From Kutzneria chonburiensis (lineage in GTDB: Bacteria > Actinomycetota > Actinomycetes > Mycobacteriales > Pseudonocardiaceae): a DNA stretch of 64,000 nt. This document shows, in pieces, positions 1-10,166 of the stretch; the stretch's first letter is position 1; every line of letters begins with the position of its first letter. The position numbers were made by a program, and so were the translations under genes. The stretch covers positions 4,030,001 through 4,094,000 of the forward strand of contig NZ_CP097263.1 of assembly GCF_028622115.1 (NCBI RefSeq), given 5' to 3'. Below the pieces are notes generated by a model. The model worked only from the letters and a program-made list of their open reading frames with translations. It was not told where the DNA came from and ran no database searches.

Positions 1-233
1 AAAGTGCTGTGGCCTGCGACACGGGTAGTGCGGATAACCCCGTGTTCACATTATCGTCACAAGACCCCCGACCACCCCGGGGACAACTTCGACCTGCCTC
101 AAGAGGGCCGTCGGTCAACGCACAGCGTCGTGCGTACCACTGTAACCGCCCGTTCCCGGGCCATTTCGAGCACCCCCGCGTCAGACGCACGCCCCCGCGA
201 CAGGGCGTCCCACCACGGGAGGGCCGTACAGCC
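1..233 (+). other. 5' leader upstream of gltB
   Basis: Non-coding stretch before the preferred gltB start. The reading frame stays open from position 9, but the protein it would add is Arg/Pro-rich and lies upstream of the glutaminase propeptide, so it is unlikely to be translated. The only clear signal is the ribosome binding site GGGAGGG at 217-223, ten bases before the GTG. I recognise no riboswitch or firm promoter; the promoter may lie before the window. Confidence 0.4.
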
Positions 234-3200
234 GTGATCCACCACCACCCCCACATCGGGGGCCTGTACGACGAGCAGTTCGAGCACGACGCGTGCGGCG
301 TGGCCTTCGTGGCCGATCTCGCCGGCCGCCGCAGCCATGACATCGTGCGCAAGGCCTTGACCGCGCTGCGCAACCTGGAGCACCGGGGTGCGCGCGGCGC
401 CGAGCCGGAGACCGGCGACGGCGCCGGGGTCCTCATCCAGGTGCCGGACGGGTTCTTCCGTGCGGCGACCGACCTGCCGCTGCCGGCGGCCGGCGGTTAC
501 CTGGTCGGCACGGCTTTCCTGCCGGTCGACACCGCCGAACGCGCGACCGCGGTCGCCGCCGTGGAGCGGATCGCCGCGGAGGAGGGCTGCAGAGTGCTCG
601 GCTGGCGGGACGTGCCCGTCGACACCGAGCACGTGGGCCCGACCGCGGCCGGCACGATGCCCCATTTCGCCCAGCTGTTCCTCGCACCGGTGGACGACGC
701 GGTCCACGGCCTCGCGCTGGAGCGGATCGCGTTCTGCGTCCGCAAGCGCGCCGAGCACGACGCCGACGTGTACTTCCCGAGCCTGTCCGGCCGCACCATC
801 GTGTACAAGGGCATGCTGACCGAGCCGCAGCTGGCCCGGTTCTTCCCGGACCTGACCGACGAGCGGGTGGACAGCGCGATCGGCCTGGTGCACAGCCGGT
901 TCTCCACCAACACCTTCCCGTCGTGGCCGCTGGCCCACCCGTACCGGTACATCGCGCACAACGGTGAGATCAACACCTTGCGCGGCAACCGGAACTGGAT
1001 GGACGCGCGGGAGGCGCTGCTGGAGTCGGACCTGATCCAGGGTGATCTGGCCCGGCTGTTCCCGGTGATCACCCGGGGCGCCAGCGACTCGGCCTCCTTC
1101 GACGAGGTGCTGGAACTGCTGCACCTCGGCGGCCGCTCGCTGCCGCACGCGGTGCTGATGATGATCCCGGAGGCGTGGGAGAACCACACCGAGATGGATC
1201 CGGCCCGCCGCGCCTTCTACGAGTTCCACTCGGCCCTGATGGAGCCGTGGGACGGCCCGGCGCTGGTGTCGTTCACCGACGGCAGCGTGATCGGCGCGGT
1301 GCTGGACCGCAACGGCCTTCGGCCGGCCCGCTACTGGGTCACCGACGACGGCCTCGTGGTGCTGGGCTCCGAGGCCGGCGTGCTGGAGATCGACCCGGCG
1401 AAGGTGGTCCGCAAGGGCCGGCTCGAGCCGGGCCGGATGTTCCTGGTGGACACCGAGGCCGGCCGGATCGTGGACGACGAGGAGATCAAGTCCGCGCTGG
1501 CCGCCGAGCACCCGTACCAGGACTGGGTGGACGCCGGCATGGTCCGGCTGGCCGGGCTGCCGGCCCGCGAGCGCGAGATGCCCAAGCACGCCGCGCTGGT
1601 CACCCGGCAGCAGGTTTTCGGCTACTCCGAGGAAGAGCTGCAACTGCTGCTGCGGCCGATGGCGCTGACCGGCGCGGAGCCGATCGGCTCGATGGGCAAC
1701 GACGCCCCGTTCGCCGTGCTCTCGGACCGCTCGCGCAGCCTGTTCGACTACTTCACGCAGCTGTTCGCGCAGGTCACGAATCCGCCGCTGGACGCGATCC
1801 GGGAAGAGCTGGTCACCTCGCTCACCGCGACGGTCGGCCCGGAGACCAACCTGCTGGCCGCCACGCCCGCGTCCTGCCGGCGGATCTCGCTCGAGTTCCC
1901 GGTGCTGGACAACGACGAGCTGGCCAAGCTGGTGCACGTCAACGACGACGGCGACATGCCCGGCTACCAGGCGGTCACCGTGCTCGGCCGGTACCGCGTC
2001 GACGGCGGCGGCGACGCGCTGCGGGCCCGGCTGGACGAGATCCGCACCGAGGTGTCCGAGGCGATCGACGACGGCGCCCGGCTGATCGTGCTGTCCGACC
2101 GGGGCGCGGACGCCCGCTACGCCCCGATCCCGTCGCTGCTGCTGACCGGCGCGGTGCACCACCATCTCGTACGGGAGAAGACGCGGACCAAGGTCGGCCT
2201 CATCGTCGAGGCCGGCGACGCCCGCGAGGTGCACCACATCGCGCTGCTCATCGGCTACGGCGCGGCCGCGGTCAACCCGTACCTGGCCATGGCCACGGTC
2301 GAGGAGCTGCCCGATCTCGACCCGCACAAGGCGACCAGCAACCTGATCAAGGCGCTGGGCAAGGGCGTGCGCAAGACCATGTCGAAGATGGGCGTGTCCA
2401 CGGTGGCCTCGTACACCGGCGCGCAGATCTTCGAGGCGATCGGTGTCGGCGCCGAGGTCGTGGACGAGTGCTTCACCGGCACCACGTCCCGGCTGGGCGG
2501 TGTCGGCTTCGACGAGATCGCCGAGGAGGTGGCCCGCCGGCACCGCAAGGCGTTCCCGGCCGACGGCGTGCACGCCAGCCACCGCGAGCTGGAGGTGGGC
2601 GGCGAGTACCAGTGGCGCCGCGAGGGCGAGGCGCACCTGTTCAACCCCACCACCGTGTTCAAGCTCCAGCACTCCACGCGCACCCGGCAGTACGAGGTGT
2701 TCAAGGAGTACACGCAGGCCGTCGACGACCAGGCCGAGCGGCTGCAGACCCTGCGCGGGCTGTTCCGGTTCCGGGTCGGCATGCGGCCGCCGGTGCCGGT
2801 CGAGGAGGTCGAGCCGATCTCCGAGATCGTCAAGCGGTTCGCAACCGGCGCGATCTCGTACGGCTCGATCTCCAAGGAGATGCACGAGGTTCTCGCGATC
2901 GCGATGAACCGGCTCGGCGCCAAGTCCAACACCGGCGAGGGCGGCGAGGACGCCGACCGGCTGGACGATCCGCAGCGCTGCTCGGCGATCAAGCAGGTGG
3001 CGTCCGGCCGGTTCGGCGTGACCAGCGAGTACCTGGTCAGCGCCCAGGACATCCAGATCAAGATGGCCCAGGGCGCCAAGCCCGGCGAGGGCGGTCAGCT
3101 GCCCGGCAACAAGGTGTACCCGTGGATCGCCAAGACCCGGCACTCCACGCCGGGCGTCGGGCTCATCTCCCCGCCGCCGCACCACGACATCTACTCGATC

Positions 3201-4733
3201 GAGGATCTGGCCCAGCTGATCCACGACCTGAAGAACGCCAACCCGGCCGCCCGCATCCACGTGAAGCTGGTGTCCGAGGTCGGCGTCGGCACGGTCGCGG
3301 CCGGCGTGTCCAAGGCCCACGCCGACGTGGTGCTGATCTCCGGCCACGACGGCGGCACCGGCGCGTCGCCGCTGTCGTCGATCAAGCACGCCGGCGCGCC
3401 GTGGGAGCTCGGCCTGGCCGAGACCCAGCAGACGCTGCTGGCCAACCGGTTGCGGGACCGGATCGTGGTGCAGACCGACGGCCAGCTCAAGACCGGTCGG
3501 GACGTGGTGATCGCCGCGCTGCTCGGCGCGGAGGAGTTCGGCTTCGCCACCGCGCCGCTGGTGGTGTCGGGCTGCGTCATGATGCGGGTGTGCCACCTGG
3601 ACACCTGCCCGGTCGGCGTGGCCACGCAGAACCCGGTGCTGCGGGAGAAGTTCAGCGGCAAGGCCGAGTACGTGGTGAACTTCTTCGAGTTCGTCGCCCA
3701 GGAGGTCCGGGAGCTGTTGGCGCAGCTGGGTTTCCGGTCCCTCGAGGAGGCGGTCGGGCACGCCGAGCTGCTGGACACCGCGGGCGCGGTCGAGCACTGG
3801 AAGGCGGCCGGTCTGGACCTGACGCCGATCTTCCACGTGCCCGAGCTGCCGCCGCGCGCGGCCCGGCACCAGACCACCACGCAGGACCACGGTCTGGAGA
3901 AGGCGCTGGACAACACGTTGATCCAGCTGGCCGAGGGCGCGCTGGGCTCGGGCGACCGGGTGCGGCTGGAACTGCCCGTGCGCAACGTGAACCGGACCGT
4001 GGGCACCATGCTCGGCTCGGAGCTGACCAAGCGCTGGGGCGGCGAGGGCCTGCCGGACGACACCATCGACGTGACGTTCACCGGCACCGCCGGCCAGTCG
4101 TTCGGCGCGTTCCTGCCCAGCGGGATCACGCTGCGGCTGATCGGTGATGCCAACGACTACCTCGGCAAGGGCCTGTCCGGCGGGCGCGTGACGCTGCGGC
4201 CGGACCCGTCGGCGCCGCTGGTGGCCGAGCAGAACATCATCGCCGGCAACGTGATCGCGTACGGCGCGACCGGCGGCGAGCTGTTCCTGCGGGGCAAGGT
4301 CGGCGAGCGGTTCTGCGTGCGCAACTCGGGCGCGCTGGCCGTCGTCGAGGGTGTCGGCGACCACGGCTGCGAGTACATGACCGGCGGCCGGGCGGTCGTG
4401 CTCGGCGAGACCGGCCGCAACTTCGCGGCCGGCATGTCCGGCGGCGTCGCCTACGTGCTCGACCTCAATCCGGTGCGGGTCAACCAGGAGATGGTCGACC
4501 TGGACGAGCTGGCCGAGGAGGACCAGGCGTTCCTGCACGGGGTCGTCGACCGGCACCGCCGGGAGACCGACTCGGCCGTGGCCGATCTGCTGCTGGCCGA
4601 CTGGGAGCTGGCCGTCGGCCGGTTCACCAAGGTGATGCCCAAGGACTACAAGCGGGTGCTGGCCGCGCGGGCCAGCGCCGAGGCCGACGGCCGGGACGTG
4701 GACACCGCGATCATGGAGGCGTCGCATGGCTGA
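234..4733 (+). CDS. gltB: glutamate synthase (NADPH) large subunit
   Basis: Alpha subunit of glutamate synthase: releases ammonia from glutamine and transfers it to 2-oxoglutarate, giving glutamate for the GS-GOGAT cycle in the cytoplasm. The GTG at 234 gives 1499 residues, the usual length, with a 20-residue propeptide before Cys21 in HDACGVAF, the class II amidotransferase nucleophile. The FMN-binding synthase domain carries SNTGEGGED and [13 protein letters not shown]. The 3Fe-4S cysteines are in [15 protein letters not shown] near residues 1114-1127. The C-terminal GXGXG beta-helix ([20 protein letters not shown]) is intact. The ribosome binding site GGGAGGG and family length favour this start over the ORF start at 9. 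It overlaps gltD by 8 bases, so the two are co-translated. Family identity is clear. Confidence 0.97.
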   Translation: MIHHHPHIGGLYDEQFEHDACGVAFVADLAGRRSHDIVRKALTALRNLEHRGARGAEPETGDGAGVLIQVPDGFFRAATDLPLPAAGGYLVGTAFLPVDTAERATAVAAVERIAAEEGCRVLGWRDVPVDTEHVGPTAAGTMPHFAQLFLAPVDDAVHGLALERIAFCVRKRAEHDADVYFPSLSGRTIVYKGMLTEPQLARFFPDLTDERVDSAIGLVHSRFSTNTFPSWPLAHPYRYIAHNGEINTLRGNRNWMDAREALLESDLIQGDLARLFPVITRGASDSASFDEVLELLHLGGRSLPHAVLMMIPEAWENHTEMDPARRAFYEFHSALMEPWDGPALVSFTDGSVIGAVLDRNGLRPARYWVTDDGLVVLGSEAGVLEIDPAKVVRKGRLEPGRMFLVDTEAGRIVDDEEIKSALAAEHPYQDWVDAGMVRLAGLPAREREMPKHAALVTRQQVFGYSEEELQLLLRPMALTGAEPIGSMGNDAPFAVLSDRSRSLFDYFTQLFAQVTNPPLDAIREELVTSLTATVGPETNLLAATPASCRRISLEFPVLDNDELAKLVHVNDDGDMPGYQAVTVLGRYRVDGGGDALRARLDEIRTEVSEAIDDGARLIVLSDRGADARYAPIPSLLLTGAVHHHLVREKTRTKVGLIVEAGDAREVHHIALLIGYGAAAVNPYLAMATVEELPDLDPHKATSNLIKALGKGVRKTMSKMGVSTVASYTGAQIFEAIGVGAEVVDECFTGTTSRLGGVGFDEIAEEVARRHRKAFPADGVHASHRELEVGGEYQWRREGEAHLFNPTTVFKLQHSTRTRQYEVFKEYTQAVDDQAERLQTLRGLFRFRVGMRPPVPVEEVEPISEIVKRFATGAISYGSISKEMHEVLAIAMNRLGAKSNTGEGGEDADRLDDPQRCSAIKQVASGRFGVTSEYLVSAQDIQIKMAQGAKPGEGGQLPGNKVYPWIAKTRHSTPGVGLISPPPHHDIYSIEDLAQLIHDLKNANPAARIHVKLVSEVGVGTVAAGVSKAHADVVLISGHDGGTGASPLSSIKHAGAPWELGLAETQQTLLANRLRDRIVVQTDGQLKTGRDVVIAALLGAEEFGFATAPLVVSGCVMMRVCHLDTCPVGVATQNPVLREKFSGKAEYVVNFFEFVAQEVRELLAQLGFRSLEEAVGHAELLDTAGAVEHWKAAGLDLTPIFHVPELPPRAARHQTTTQDHGLEKALDNTLIQLAEGALGSGDRVRLELPVRNVNRTVGTMLGSELTKRWGGEGLPDDTIDVTFTGTAGQSFGAFLPSGITLRLIGDANDYLGKGLSGGRVTLRPDPSAPLVAEQNIIAGNVIAYGATGGELFLRGKVGERFCVRNSGALAVVEGVGDHGCEYMTGGRAVVLGETGRNFAAGMSGGVAYVLDLNPVRVNQEMVDLDELAEEDQAFLHGVVDRHRRETDSAVADLLLADWELAVGRFTKVMPKDYKRVLAARASAEADGRDVDTAIMEASHG

Positions 4734-6165
4734 CCCCAAGGGCTTTCTCACCACGCCGCGGGAGAACGCCAGCCACCGCCCGGTGGATCTGCGGCTGACC
4801 GACTGGCGCGAGGTGTACGAGGAGTTCGGGCACCAGCGGCTGGAGAAGCAGGCCGGCCGGTGCATGGACTGCGGGATCCCGTTCTGCCACCAGGGTTGTC
4901 CGCTGGGGAATCTCATTCCCGAGTGGAACACGTTGGTGTGGCGGCAGGACTGGCGTGACGCGATCGAGAGGCTGCACGCCACCAACAACTTCCCGGAGTT
5001 CACCGGGACGTTGTGCCCGGCGCCGTGCGAGGCGGCGTGCGTACTCGGCATCAACTCCGATCCGGTGTCCATCAAGCGGGTCGAGGTCGAGATCATCGAC
5101 CGGGCCTGGGACGAGGGCTGGGTGACGCCGCAGCCGCCGACCACGTTGACCGGCAAGAAGGTCGCGGTGGTCGGCTCCGGCCCGGCCGGCCTCGCCGCCG
5201 CGCAGCAGCTCACCCGGGTCGGGCACAGCGTCGTCGTGTACGAGCGGGCCGACGCCATCGGCGGGCTGCTGCGGTACGGGATCCCCGAGTTCAAGATGGA
5301 GAAGCGGCGGCTGGACCGCCGGCTCGACCAGATGCGGGCCGAGGGCACCGAGTTCCGGACCGGCGTGAACGTCGGCGTGGACATCACGGTGGACGAGTTG
5401 CGTGATTCTCACGACGCGGTCGTTCTCGCCGGCGGCGCGACCGCGTGGCGGGACCTGCCCGTGCCCGGGCGTGAGTTCACCGGTGTGTACCAGGCGATGG
5501 AGTACCTGCCGCCGGCCAACAAGGCGTACGCGCAGTCGCCGATCAACGCCGCCGGCAAGCATGTCGTGGTGATCGGCGGCGGCGACACCGGCGCCGACTG
5601 CCTCGGCACCGCGCACCGGCAGGGCGCTGCTTCCGTGACACAGCTGGAGATCATGCCCCAGCCGCCGGTCACTCGGGCCGCTCAGCACCCGTGGCCGACC
5701 TATCCCATGCTGTACCGGGTGACGTCGGCGCACGAGGAGGGCGGCGAGCGGCTGTACTCCGTGTCCACCGCCGAGTTCCTCGGTGACGCCGACGGCAACC
5801 TTCGGGGCCTCAAGCTCGTCGAGGTGCGCATGGACAACGGCCGGTTCGCGCCGGTCGAGGGCACCGAGCGGGAGCTCGAGTGCCAGCTCGTGCTGCTGGC
5901 CATGGGTTTCGTCGGGCCGCAGCAGGAAGGCCTCGTCACCGAGCTCGGCGTCGACCTCGACCCCCGCGGCAACGTCGCCCGGGACCGGTCGTTCGCCACC
6001 AGCGTCGACGGCGTCTTCGTGGCCGGCGACATGGGCCGCGGGCAGTCGCTCATCGTGTGGGCCATCGCCGAGGGCCGCTCCGCCGCGGCGGCGGTCGACA
6101 CGTACCTCACCGGCCGCGACGTCCTCCCGGCCCCCATCCGCCCGACCGACCGGGCGATAGCCTGA
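4726..6165 (+). CDS. gltD: glutamate synthase small subunit
   Basis: Beta subunit (479 aa) of NADPH-glutamate synthase; it takes electrons from NADPH through FAD and iron-sulfur clusters to the GltB FMN. N-terminal cluster ligands are visible as C46, C49, C54 and C58 ([13 protein letters not shown]), with a second set in CPAPCEAAC. The FAD fold [13 protein letters not shown], the NADPH fold GGGDTGADC and the C-terminal [14 protein letters not shown] motif follow in the expected order. The ATG lies inside the end of gltB (ATGGCTGA overlap), typical of translational coupling with 1:1 stoichiometry. A hairpin repeat starts three bases after the stop and probably ends the transcript. Confidence 0.97.
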   Translation: MADPKGFLTTPRENASHRPVDLRLTDWREVYEEFGHQRLEKQAGRCMDCGIPFCHQGCPLGNLIPEWNTLVWRQDWRDAIERLHATNNFPEFTGTLCPAPCEAACVLGINSDPVSIKRVEVEIIDRAWDEGWVTPQPPTTLTGKKVAVVGSGPAGLAAAQQLTRVGHSVVVYERADAIGGLLRYGIPEFKMEKRRLDRRLDQMRAEGTEFRTGVNVGVDITVDELRDSHDAVVLAGGATAWRDLPVPGREFTGVYQAMEYLPPANKAYAQSPINAAGKHVVVIGGGDTGADCLGTAHRQGAASVTQLEIMPQPPVTRAAQHPWPTYPMLYRVTSAHEEGGERLYSVSTAEFLGDADGNLRGLKLVEVRMDNGRFAPVEGTERELECQLVLLAMGFVGPQQEGLVTELGVDLDPRGNVARDRSFATSVDGVFVAGDMGRGQSLIVWAIAEGRSAAAAVDTYLTGRDVLPAPIRPTDRAIA

Positions 6166-6168
6166 CGA

Positions 6169-6254
6169 CCCCCGCGAGTCCCGCCCACAGTCACACCGAA
6201 CTGTATGAATCCGTTTCACGCATTCGGTGTGACGCTAACCGGGACTCGCGGGGG
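6169..6254. repeat. palindromic repeat family A, copy 1 (double-stem hairpin)
   Basis: An 86-base palindrome just after gltD. The outer stem is 15 perfect base pairs (6169-6183 with 6240-6254), then 6-base unpaired spacers, then an inner stem of 11 perfect pairs (6190-6200 with 6223-6233) that continues imperfectly to the centre. A second copy lies at 40091-40175 in inverted orientation, judged from the asymmetric central loop (TCCGT here, ACGGA there). It can act as a terminator for gltBD. Its translation gives Met-Asn-Pro-Phe-His-type short ORFs that are spurious. Confidence 0.85.
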
Positions 6255-6336
6255 AAGTTGGTCCGTTTGGCTCGTTCCTTCCCTGTCGGCCCTGGGTAAC
6301 CGAAGGTTCCTGGGGCCGACAAGGAGGAGCTCAGTC

Positions 6337-6531
6337 ATGGTTGCCGTGATCGCGGCGGTACTTTTTGCCCTGGCATTGGTGATCGACCTCGCCGGCATCT
6401 CGCTCGGGTCCGTGCTGACTCCGACGAATCTGCTCACGGCCGGCCTGCTGTGTGTCGCGCTGCACCTGGCCGGCATCGGCACGAACCGGCCCAACTGGCG
6501 TCGCTCGTCCTGGCGGGCCCGCCGCCGTTGA
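6337..6531 (+). CDS. small hydrophobic membrane protein
   Basis: A 64-residue protein with two predicted membrane segments, one at the very N-terminus (VAVIAAVLFALALVIDLAG) and one around residues 30-48 (LLTAGLLCVALHLAGIG), followed by an Arg-rich tail that should face the cytoplasm. Start choice: the strong site AAGGAGGAG ends seven bases before this ATG, whereas the longer open frame from 6205 only reads through repeat family A. Similar short proteins are common in Pseudonocardiales, but I know no function. It stands alone between gltBD and the PPOX gene, 12 bases before the latter. Confidence 0.7.
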   Translation: MVAVIAAVLFALALVIDLAGISLGSVLTPTNLLTAGLLCVALHLAGIGTNRPNWRRSSWRARRR

Positions 6532-6543
6532 TACCCTCATGGG

Positions 6544-6939
6544 GTGTCTGACCTGAGCACGACCGGTGCCGCTTTCGCCGAGTTCTGGCGGGAGCGGCAC
6601 CTGTGCACCCTCACCACCGTCCGCCCCGACGGCACGCCGCACGTCGTGCCGGTGGGCGTCACCCTGGACATCGAGGCCGGCATCGCCCGCGTGATCACCG
6701 ACGGCAACTCGGCCAAGGCCCGTCAACTCCGCGCCGCCGGCAAGCTGAACGTGGCGGCGTGCCAGGTGGACGGTCGGCGATGGTCCACTGTGGAGGGTGT
6801 GGCCACGCTCAACGAGGACCCGCAAGCGATTGCCGACGCCGTGCGCCGCTACGCCGAGCGCTACCGGCAGCCGAGGGTGAACCCGAACCGGGTCCTGATC
6901 GAGATCACCGTGACGAGGGTCCTGGGCAACGTCGGCTAG
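6544..6939 (+). CDS. PPOX-class (F420/FMN-dependent) split beta-barrel oxidoreductase
   Basis: A 131-residue protein of the pyridoxamine 5'-phosphate oxidase-like split-barrel fold. The pattern LCTLTTVRPDGTPHVVPVG near the N-terminus and a mid-protein NSAKARQLRAAGKLNVAACQ segment are typical of the actinobacterial branch that often uses F420 or FMN as cofactor and reduces small organic substrates. The substrate cannot be told from sequence. It starts with GTG. The stop codon overlaps that of the convergent gene at 6936 by four bases within CTAG, so the two mRNAs must overlap. Confidence 0.8.
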   Translation: MSDLSTTGAAFAEFWRERHLCTLTTVRPDGTPHVVPVGVTLDIEAGIARVITDGNSAKARQLRAAGKLNVAACQVDGRRWSTVEGVATLNEDPQAIADAVRRYAERYRQPRVNPNRVLIEITVTRVLGNVG

Positions 6940-7880
6940 CGCATCAGCGCGACTTCCAACCAGCCCGGGTCGAACTCGACCCGCAGGTGGCAGGACGGAC
7001 GCCCGGCCACCCAGCGCCGGATGATCTCGGCCGGCCCGTCGTCGGTGGAGTCGCAGTAGAAGTGCAGCGTCCGCCGCTCCGGGAAGGTCTCGTACCCGAC
7101 GAGCAGCGACTCCTCGTCGGCCAACGCGGCCTCGAGCTCGGCCTCCGACTCCTCCAGCACCATCCGCGTCACGTCGTCGAGCTCGCCGGAGAAGCCGAGG
7201 TCCACGGCCAGATGCCGGTCGAACGACGGGTGGTCGATCCACCGCAGCGGCCAGATGGCCACGCCGGTCCGCCGCACGCCGGCCGGCGTGGTGCCCTCGA
7301 TCCGCGCGAACGTCGGCTTCGCGTGCCGCACCGCCATCGACGCCACGACCTCCGCCAGCGCAGCCAGCGGCAGCGCGTCGTCGGGCCGCTCCACGAGCGC
7401 GATGCCGCCGTCGACCCAGCGCACCACGTCGTCCTCGCCCAACGCCCAGGCGATCACGTTGCGCGGGATGTTCTCCCGCACCGATTCCGGCACGACGGCG
7501 AACATCGGATGGTGCATGTAGATCATCACCGCCGCCCGTTCCTCCTCGAGCCGCAGGGACACCACGGTTTGCGCCAGATCGAACTGCCACGGGCCGGACG
7601 TCGCCCGCGTCCTGAGCAGCTCGGGATCGGCACGCCGCGCGGGGACGAACTCCCAGCGGTCGTCGACGGCCGGCGCGGCCCGCACCCACCGCTCGGTGAT
7701 GGCGCGCAGATGCGGGTAGAACTCCCCGGTCAGGCACAGCACGTGCTCGGCGACGAGTCCCGGCCCGATCTCCCACTTGAGGTCCGGATGGATGGCCGCG
7801 ACCTGCTCCGGCAGCGCCGCTCGCAACTCGTCGAGCGGATCGGCCGCGTGGTCCGCCCACCACGTCCAGAACTGGGTCAA
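6936..7880 (-). CDS. DUF695-like protein translationally coupled to a nitrilase
   Basis: A 314-residue soluble protein. The start is taken as TTG at 7880, because TTGA overlaps the nitrilase stop and the frame upstream is low-complexity Arg/Pro translation. The C-terminal third (residues about 255-314, VGYETFPERRTLHFYCDSTD then RRWVAGRPSCHLRVEFDPGW) resembles DUF695, whose function is unknown. The central part has an acidic region before the conserved-looking GVAIWPLRWIDHPSF. It reads from the same mRNA as the nitrilase, so a linked role is likely but undefined. The ORF could open further upstream, but that would overlap the nitrilase by about 260 bases. Confidence 0.6.
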   Translation of the reverse strand: MTQFWTWWADHAADPLDELRAALPEQVAAIHPDLKWEIGPGLVAEHVLCLTGEFYPHLRAITERWVRAAPAVDDRWEFVPARRADPELLRTRATSGPWQFDLAQTVVSLRLEEERAAVMIYMHHPMFAVVPESVRENIPRNVIAWALGEDDVVRWVDGGIALVERPDDALPLAALAEVVASMAVRHAKPTFARIEGTTPAGVRRTGVAIWPLRWIDHPSFDRHLAVDLGFSGELDDVTRMVLEESEAELEAALADEESLLVGYETFPERRTLHFYCDSTDDGPAEIIRRWVAGRPSCHLRVEFDPGWLEVALMR

Positions 7881-8674
7881 CTGAAGTCCCGGGCGTTGGC
7901 CAGCACGGGGACCTTGGCCCGCGCATCGTCCACTTCGGACGGATCGATGTCCACGACGAGCAGCTCCGGCCGGTCGGTGGCCTGGGCACGGATCTCGCCC
8001 AGCGGCGACACGACGGCGCTGTAGCCGATGCCGGTGGGGACGCCGGGCTTGGTGGTGACGTCGACGGTCAAAGGGTCGGCCTGGCCGCAGGCGGCGAGCC
8101 AGCTGGTGGAATCGAGGGCACGGGCCCGAACCAGCAGCTCCCACTGCTCACGCTTGCCCGGCCCGGAACCCCACGACGCCGGCACGAGGATCACCGACGC
8201 GCCGGAACGGGCTAGCTTCTGGAACAGCTGGGGGAAGCGGAGGTCGTAGCAGGTCGCCACGCCGATGCCGACGCCGTCGACGGTGGCGGTGACGCTGCGG
8301 GAACCGGGGGCGACGGTGTCGGACTCGGCGAAGCCGAAGGCGTCGAAGAGGTGGATCTTGTCGTAGTGCTCGTCGACACCGAGGCCGGTGACGAGCAAGG
8401 TGTTGCGCACGCGGCCGTCCGACGAGGGCGTGAACATGCCGGCGACGATGAGCACGTCGTGCTGCTTGGCGATGTCCCGCACGGCCGACGGCCACGGGCC
8501 GTCCAACGGCTCGGCGAGGCCGCCGAGCGGGATGCCGAAGCGGGCCATGGCGGCCTCGGGGAACACCACGACGCGGGCGCCGCGGCGGGCGGCCTCGGCG
8601 GTCTGCTCGCCGATCGTCGCGAGGTTCACCGACGGGTCGGTGTCGGACACGAACTGGCTCAGCGCGATTCGCAC
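7877..8674 (-). CDS. carbon-nitrogen hydrolase (nitrilase superfamily)
   Basis: A 265-residue amidase of the nitrilase superfamily, which hydrolyses non-peptide C-N bonds. The catalytic triad is visible: Glu40 in VVVFPEAAM, Lys106 in EHYDKIHLF and Cys142 in GVATCYDLRFP. The arrangement DKIHLFDAFGF...CYDLRFPQLF fits the Nit/omega-amidase-type branches acting on small amides; the substrate is not determined. It starts with GTG at 8674. It is divergent from the GntR gene across a 34-base gap holding a GTATAC inverted repeat, so it is probably controlled by that regulator. It is followed by the coupled DUF695-like gene. Confidence 0.88.
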   Translation of the reverse strand: MRIALSQFVSDTDPSVNLATIGEQTAEAARRGARVVVFPEAAMARFGIPLGGLAEPLDGPWPSAVRDIAKQHDVLIVAGMFTPSSDGRVRNTLLVTGLGVDEHYDKIHLFDAFGFAESDTVAPGSRSVTATVDGVGIGVATCYDLRFPQLFQKLARSGASVILVPASWGSGPGKREQWELLVRARALDSTSWLAACGQADPLTVDVTTKPGVPTGIGYSAVVSPLGEIRAQATDRPELLVVDIDPSEVDDARAKVPVLANARDFS

Positions 8675-8684
8675 GCCATTCAGT

Positions 8685-8701
8685 GTATACCGTCCGTATA
8701 C
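8685..8701. promoter_or_regulatory. candidate GntR (FadR/FCD-type) operator
   Basis: Two GTATAC hexamers (8685-8690 and 8696-8701) separated by five bases sit in the 34-base gap between the divergent nitrilase and GntR genes. GTATAC cores are typical of FCD-type GntR operators, and each hexamer could also serve as part of a -10 element. Binding here would control both genes. This is inferred from position and motif type only. Confidence 0.5.
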
Positions 8702-8708
8702 TCCGAGG

Positions 8709-9329
8709 ATGGCTGTTTCCGGGCGGGACCGCGCCTACGACTACCTGCGCAACACCGTGCTGGCCGATCCGGCGGCGCAGGGCACCTTCCTCAACGAGCA
8801 GGACATCGCCGACCGTATCGGGGTGTCGCGCACGCCGATCCGCGAGGCCCTGCTGATGCTGTCGGCCGAGGAGCTGGTGCGCCTCGTGCCCAAGCGCGGC
8901 GCCTACATCCCGGAGCTGACGGCCGGCGAGCTGCGTGAGCTGATCGAGCTGCGGGGCGTGCTCGAACGCTTCGCGGCGGAACGGGTGCTGGCCGCCGGCA
9001 CGGCCCCGATCGACGAGCTGCGCGAGGCGCTGGCCGACCAAAGAGGCAAGGATGACCGCACGTTCATCGAAGCCGACACCCGGTTCCACACGATCCTGGT
9101 GCGCGCGGCCGGGAACGAGACCCTCGCCCGCACCTACGAGACGCTGCGGGCCCGACAGGTCGTCTCCGGGATGGTGGCGCTGCAAGGCGCCTCGGGGCGC
9201 CGCGAATCCGTGCTGACCGAACACGAGGCGATCGTGGCGGCGCTGGCCGCCGGCGACCCCGGCCCGGCCCGCGAGGCGATCACCGTCCATCTCGACGCGA
9301 CTCTGCGAGCACAGCTCGCGATCCGCTGA
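8709..9329 (+). CDS. GntR-family transcriptional regulator (FCD domain)
   Basis: A 206-residue regulator. The N-terminal winged helix contains NEQDIADRIGVSRTPIREAL, the GntR recognition helix signature. The all-helical FCD ligand domain follows, with the acidic/histidine positions EADTRFHTILVRAAGN and, later, TEHEAIVAALAAGD and REAITVHLD that usually bind a metal and a carboxylate ligand. The ATG at 8709 is preferred to upstream starts because the upstream frame runs antisense through the nitrilase. It probably senses the substrate or product of the neighbouring amidase and represses both divergent genes. Confidence 0.88.
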   Translation: MAVSGRDRAYDYLRNTVLADPAAQGTFLNEQDIADRIGVSRTPIREALLMLSAEELVRLVPKRGAYIPELTAGELRELIELRGVLERFAAERVLAAGTAPIDELREALADQRGKDDRTFIEADTRFHTILVRAAGNETLARTYETLRARQVVSGMVALQGASGRRESVLTEHEAIVAALAAGDPGPAREAITVHLDATLRAQLAIR

Positions 9330-9722
9330 CAGAACAGGACAACGCACCGGGAAAACGTCCGCCGGGCACTGTCGCAAGTGCACCGCCACAGGCACTGGGC
9401 GTGCGCCCGGCGGGAGGGTCCGGGGTGGACTTCGACCGGTTCGGCCCAAGGGCCCGCATGCTGATCGGCGCAGCCACGGGACAACTCACCGAATTGATCG
9501 TCACATTCGTCAACGATGATCGACATGACGGCTCACGGGAAACCGCTGGGTAGCAGGGTTGCGGCCGCCAGAAGGTGGGTGTTTTGGGCGTTCTGACCGG
9601 TGCACCGATGGGGTAACCCCTCGGCGTAGCCTCGCCGTCGGTGCGTGACGGACGGCCCGCGCCTGTAAACTGTGATGAATACCTAGGTACGACGGCTTCA
9701 TCCGTGCTGAGGGAGGTGGACG
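9330..9722 (+). other. 393-base intergenic region upstream of the XRE operon
   Basis: No full-length gene is visible here. It holds one weak small-ORF candidate (9425-9553) and the ribosome binding site GGGAGG just before the GTG at 9723. A short palindrome GGGGTAACCCC occurs near 9614. I cannot assign a promoter with confidence. Confidence 0.5.
9425..9553 (+). CDS. candidate 42-residue small protein
   Basis: A short open frame beginning GTG GAC TTC GAC, preceded by GGGAGGG with a 6-base spacing. It encodes about 42 residues with a hydrophobic core (RMLIGAATGQLTELIVTFVN). Support is limited to the well-placed ribosome binding site and a reasonable codon pattern in the first half. I recognise no family. 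It could equally be part of an untranslated leader. Confidence 0.22.
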   Translation: MDFDRFGPRARMLIGAATGQLTELIVTFVNDDRHDGSRETAG

Positions 9723-10154
9723 GTGCCGGCGCCCCAGACCGAGCCGACGTCACTCGCCGCGAAGATCGACAAGCTGTTCCAGGTGGTCCGCAAGCCCAGC
9801 CGCGAGCAGTACAGCCACGACGAGGTGGCCAAGGCCTGCCGCGAGGCCACCGGGGAGAGTTTCTCGACCACCTACCTGTGGCAGCTGCGCACCGGCCGCC
9901 GGGACAACCCGACCAAGCGCCACCTGGAGGCGCTGGCCCAGTTCTTCGAGGTCTCCCCCGCGTACTTCTTCGACAACGAGCAGAGCGCCAAGATCGCCGA
10001 GGAGTTGGAGCTGCTCGGGGCCCTGCGGGACGCCGGAGTACGAAATGTTGCGCTGAGAGCGGTAACGCTGTCCCCCGCCGGGCTCGACACCATCAGTGAC
10101 ATGATCGACGCGATCGCCCGCAGGGAGGCGATCCGCGACGGGGACTCCCGCTGA
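9723..10154 (+). CDS. XRE-family DNA-binding protein, EspR-like
   Basis: A 143-residue helix-turn-helix protein. The N-terminal half (residues 10-80) has the pattern EQYSHDEVAKACREATGESF then TTYLWQLRTGRRDNPTKRHL, closely resembling mycobacterial EspR, which binds DNA as a dimer and works both as nucleoid-associated protein and secretion regulator. The C-terminal half is an alpha-helical dimerisation region. It starts with GTG after GGGAGG. It is first in a three-gene operon with an ImmA/IrrE-type protease (gap about 12 bases) and a MAB_1171c-type membrane protein. Here it is more likely the DNA-binding part of that module than an ESX regulator. Confidence 0.85.
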   Translation: MPAPQTEPTSLAAKIDKLFQVVRKPSREQYSHDEVAKACREATGESFSTTYLWQLRTGRRDNPTKRHLEALAQFFEVSPAYFFDNEQSAKIAEELELLGALRDAGVRNVALRAVTLSPAGLDTISDMIDAIARREAIRDGDSR

Positions 10155-10166
10155 TCAGGAGTGATG

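Noticed and set aside
99-5387. A 1762-codon open frame on the minus strand opposite gltBD
   Set aside because: It is the antisense shadow of strongly conserved gltB and gltD; its translation is low-complexity His/Arg/Val/Gly with no family resemblance. Long antisense frames are expected at this GC content.
6205-6336. N-terminal extension of the small membrane protein through repeat A
   Set aside because: The extra residues read the palindrome, and a strong ribosome binding site lies directly before the ATG at 6337.
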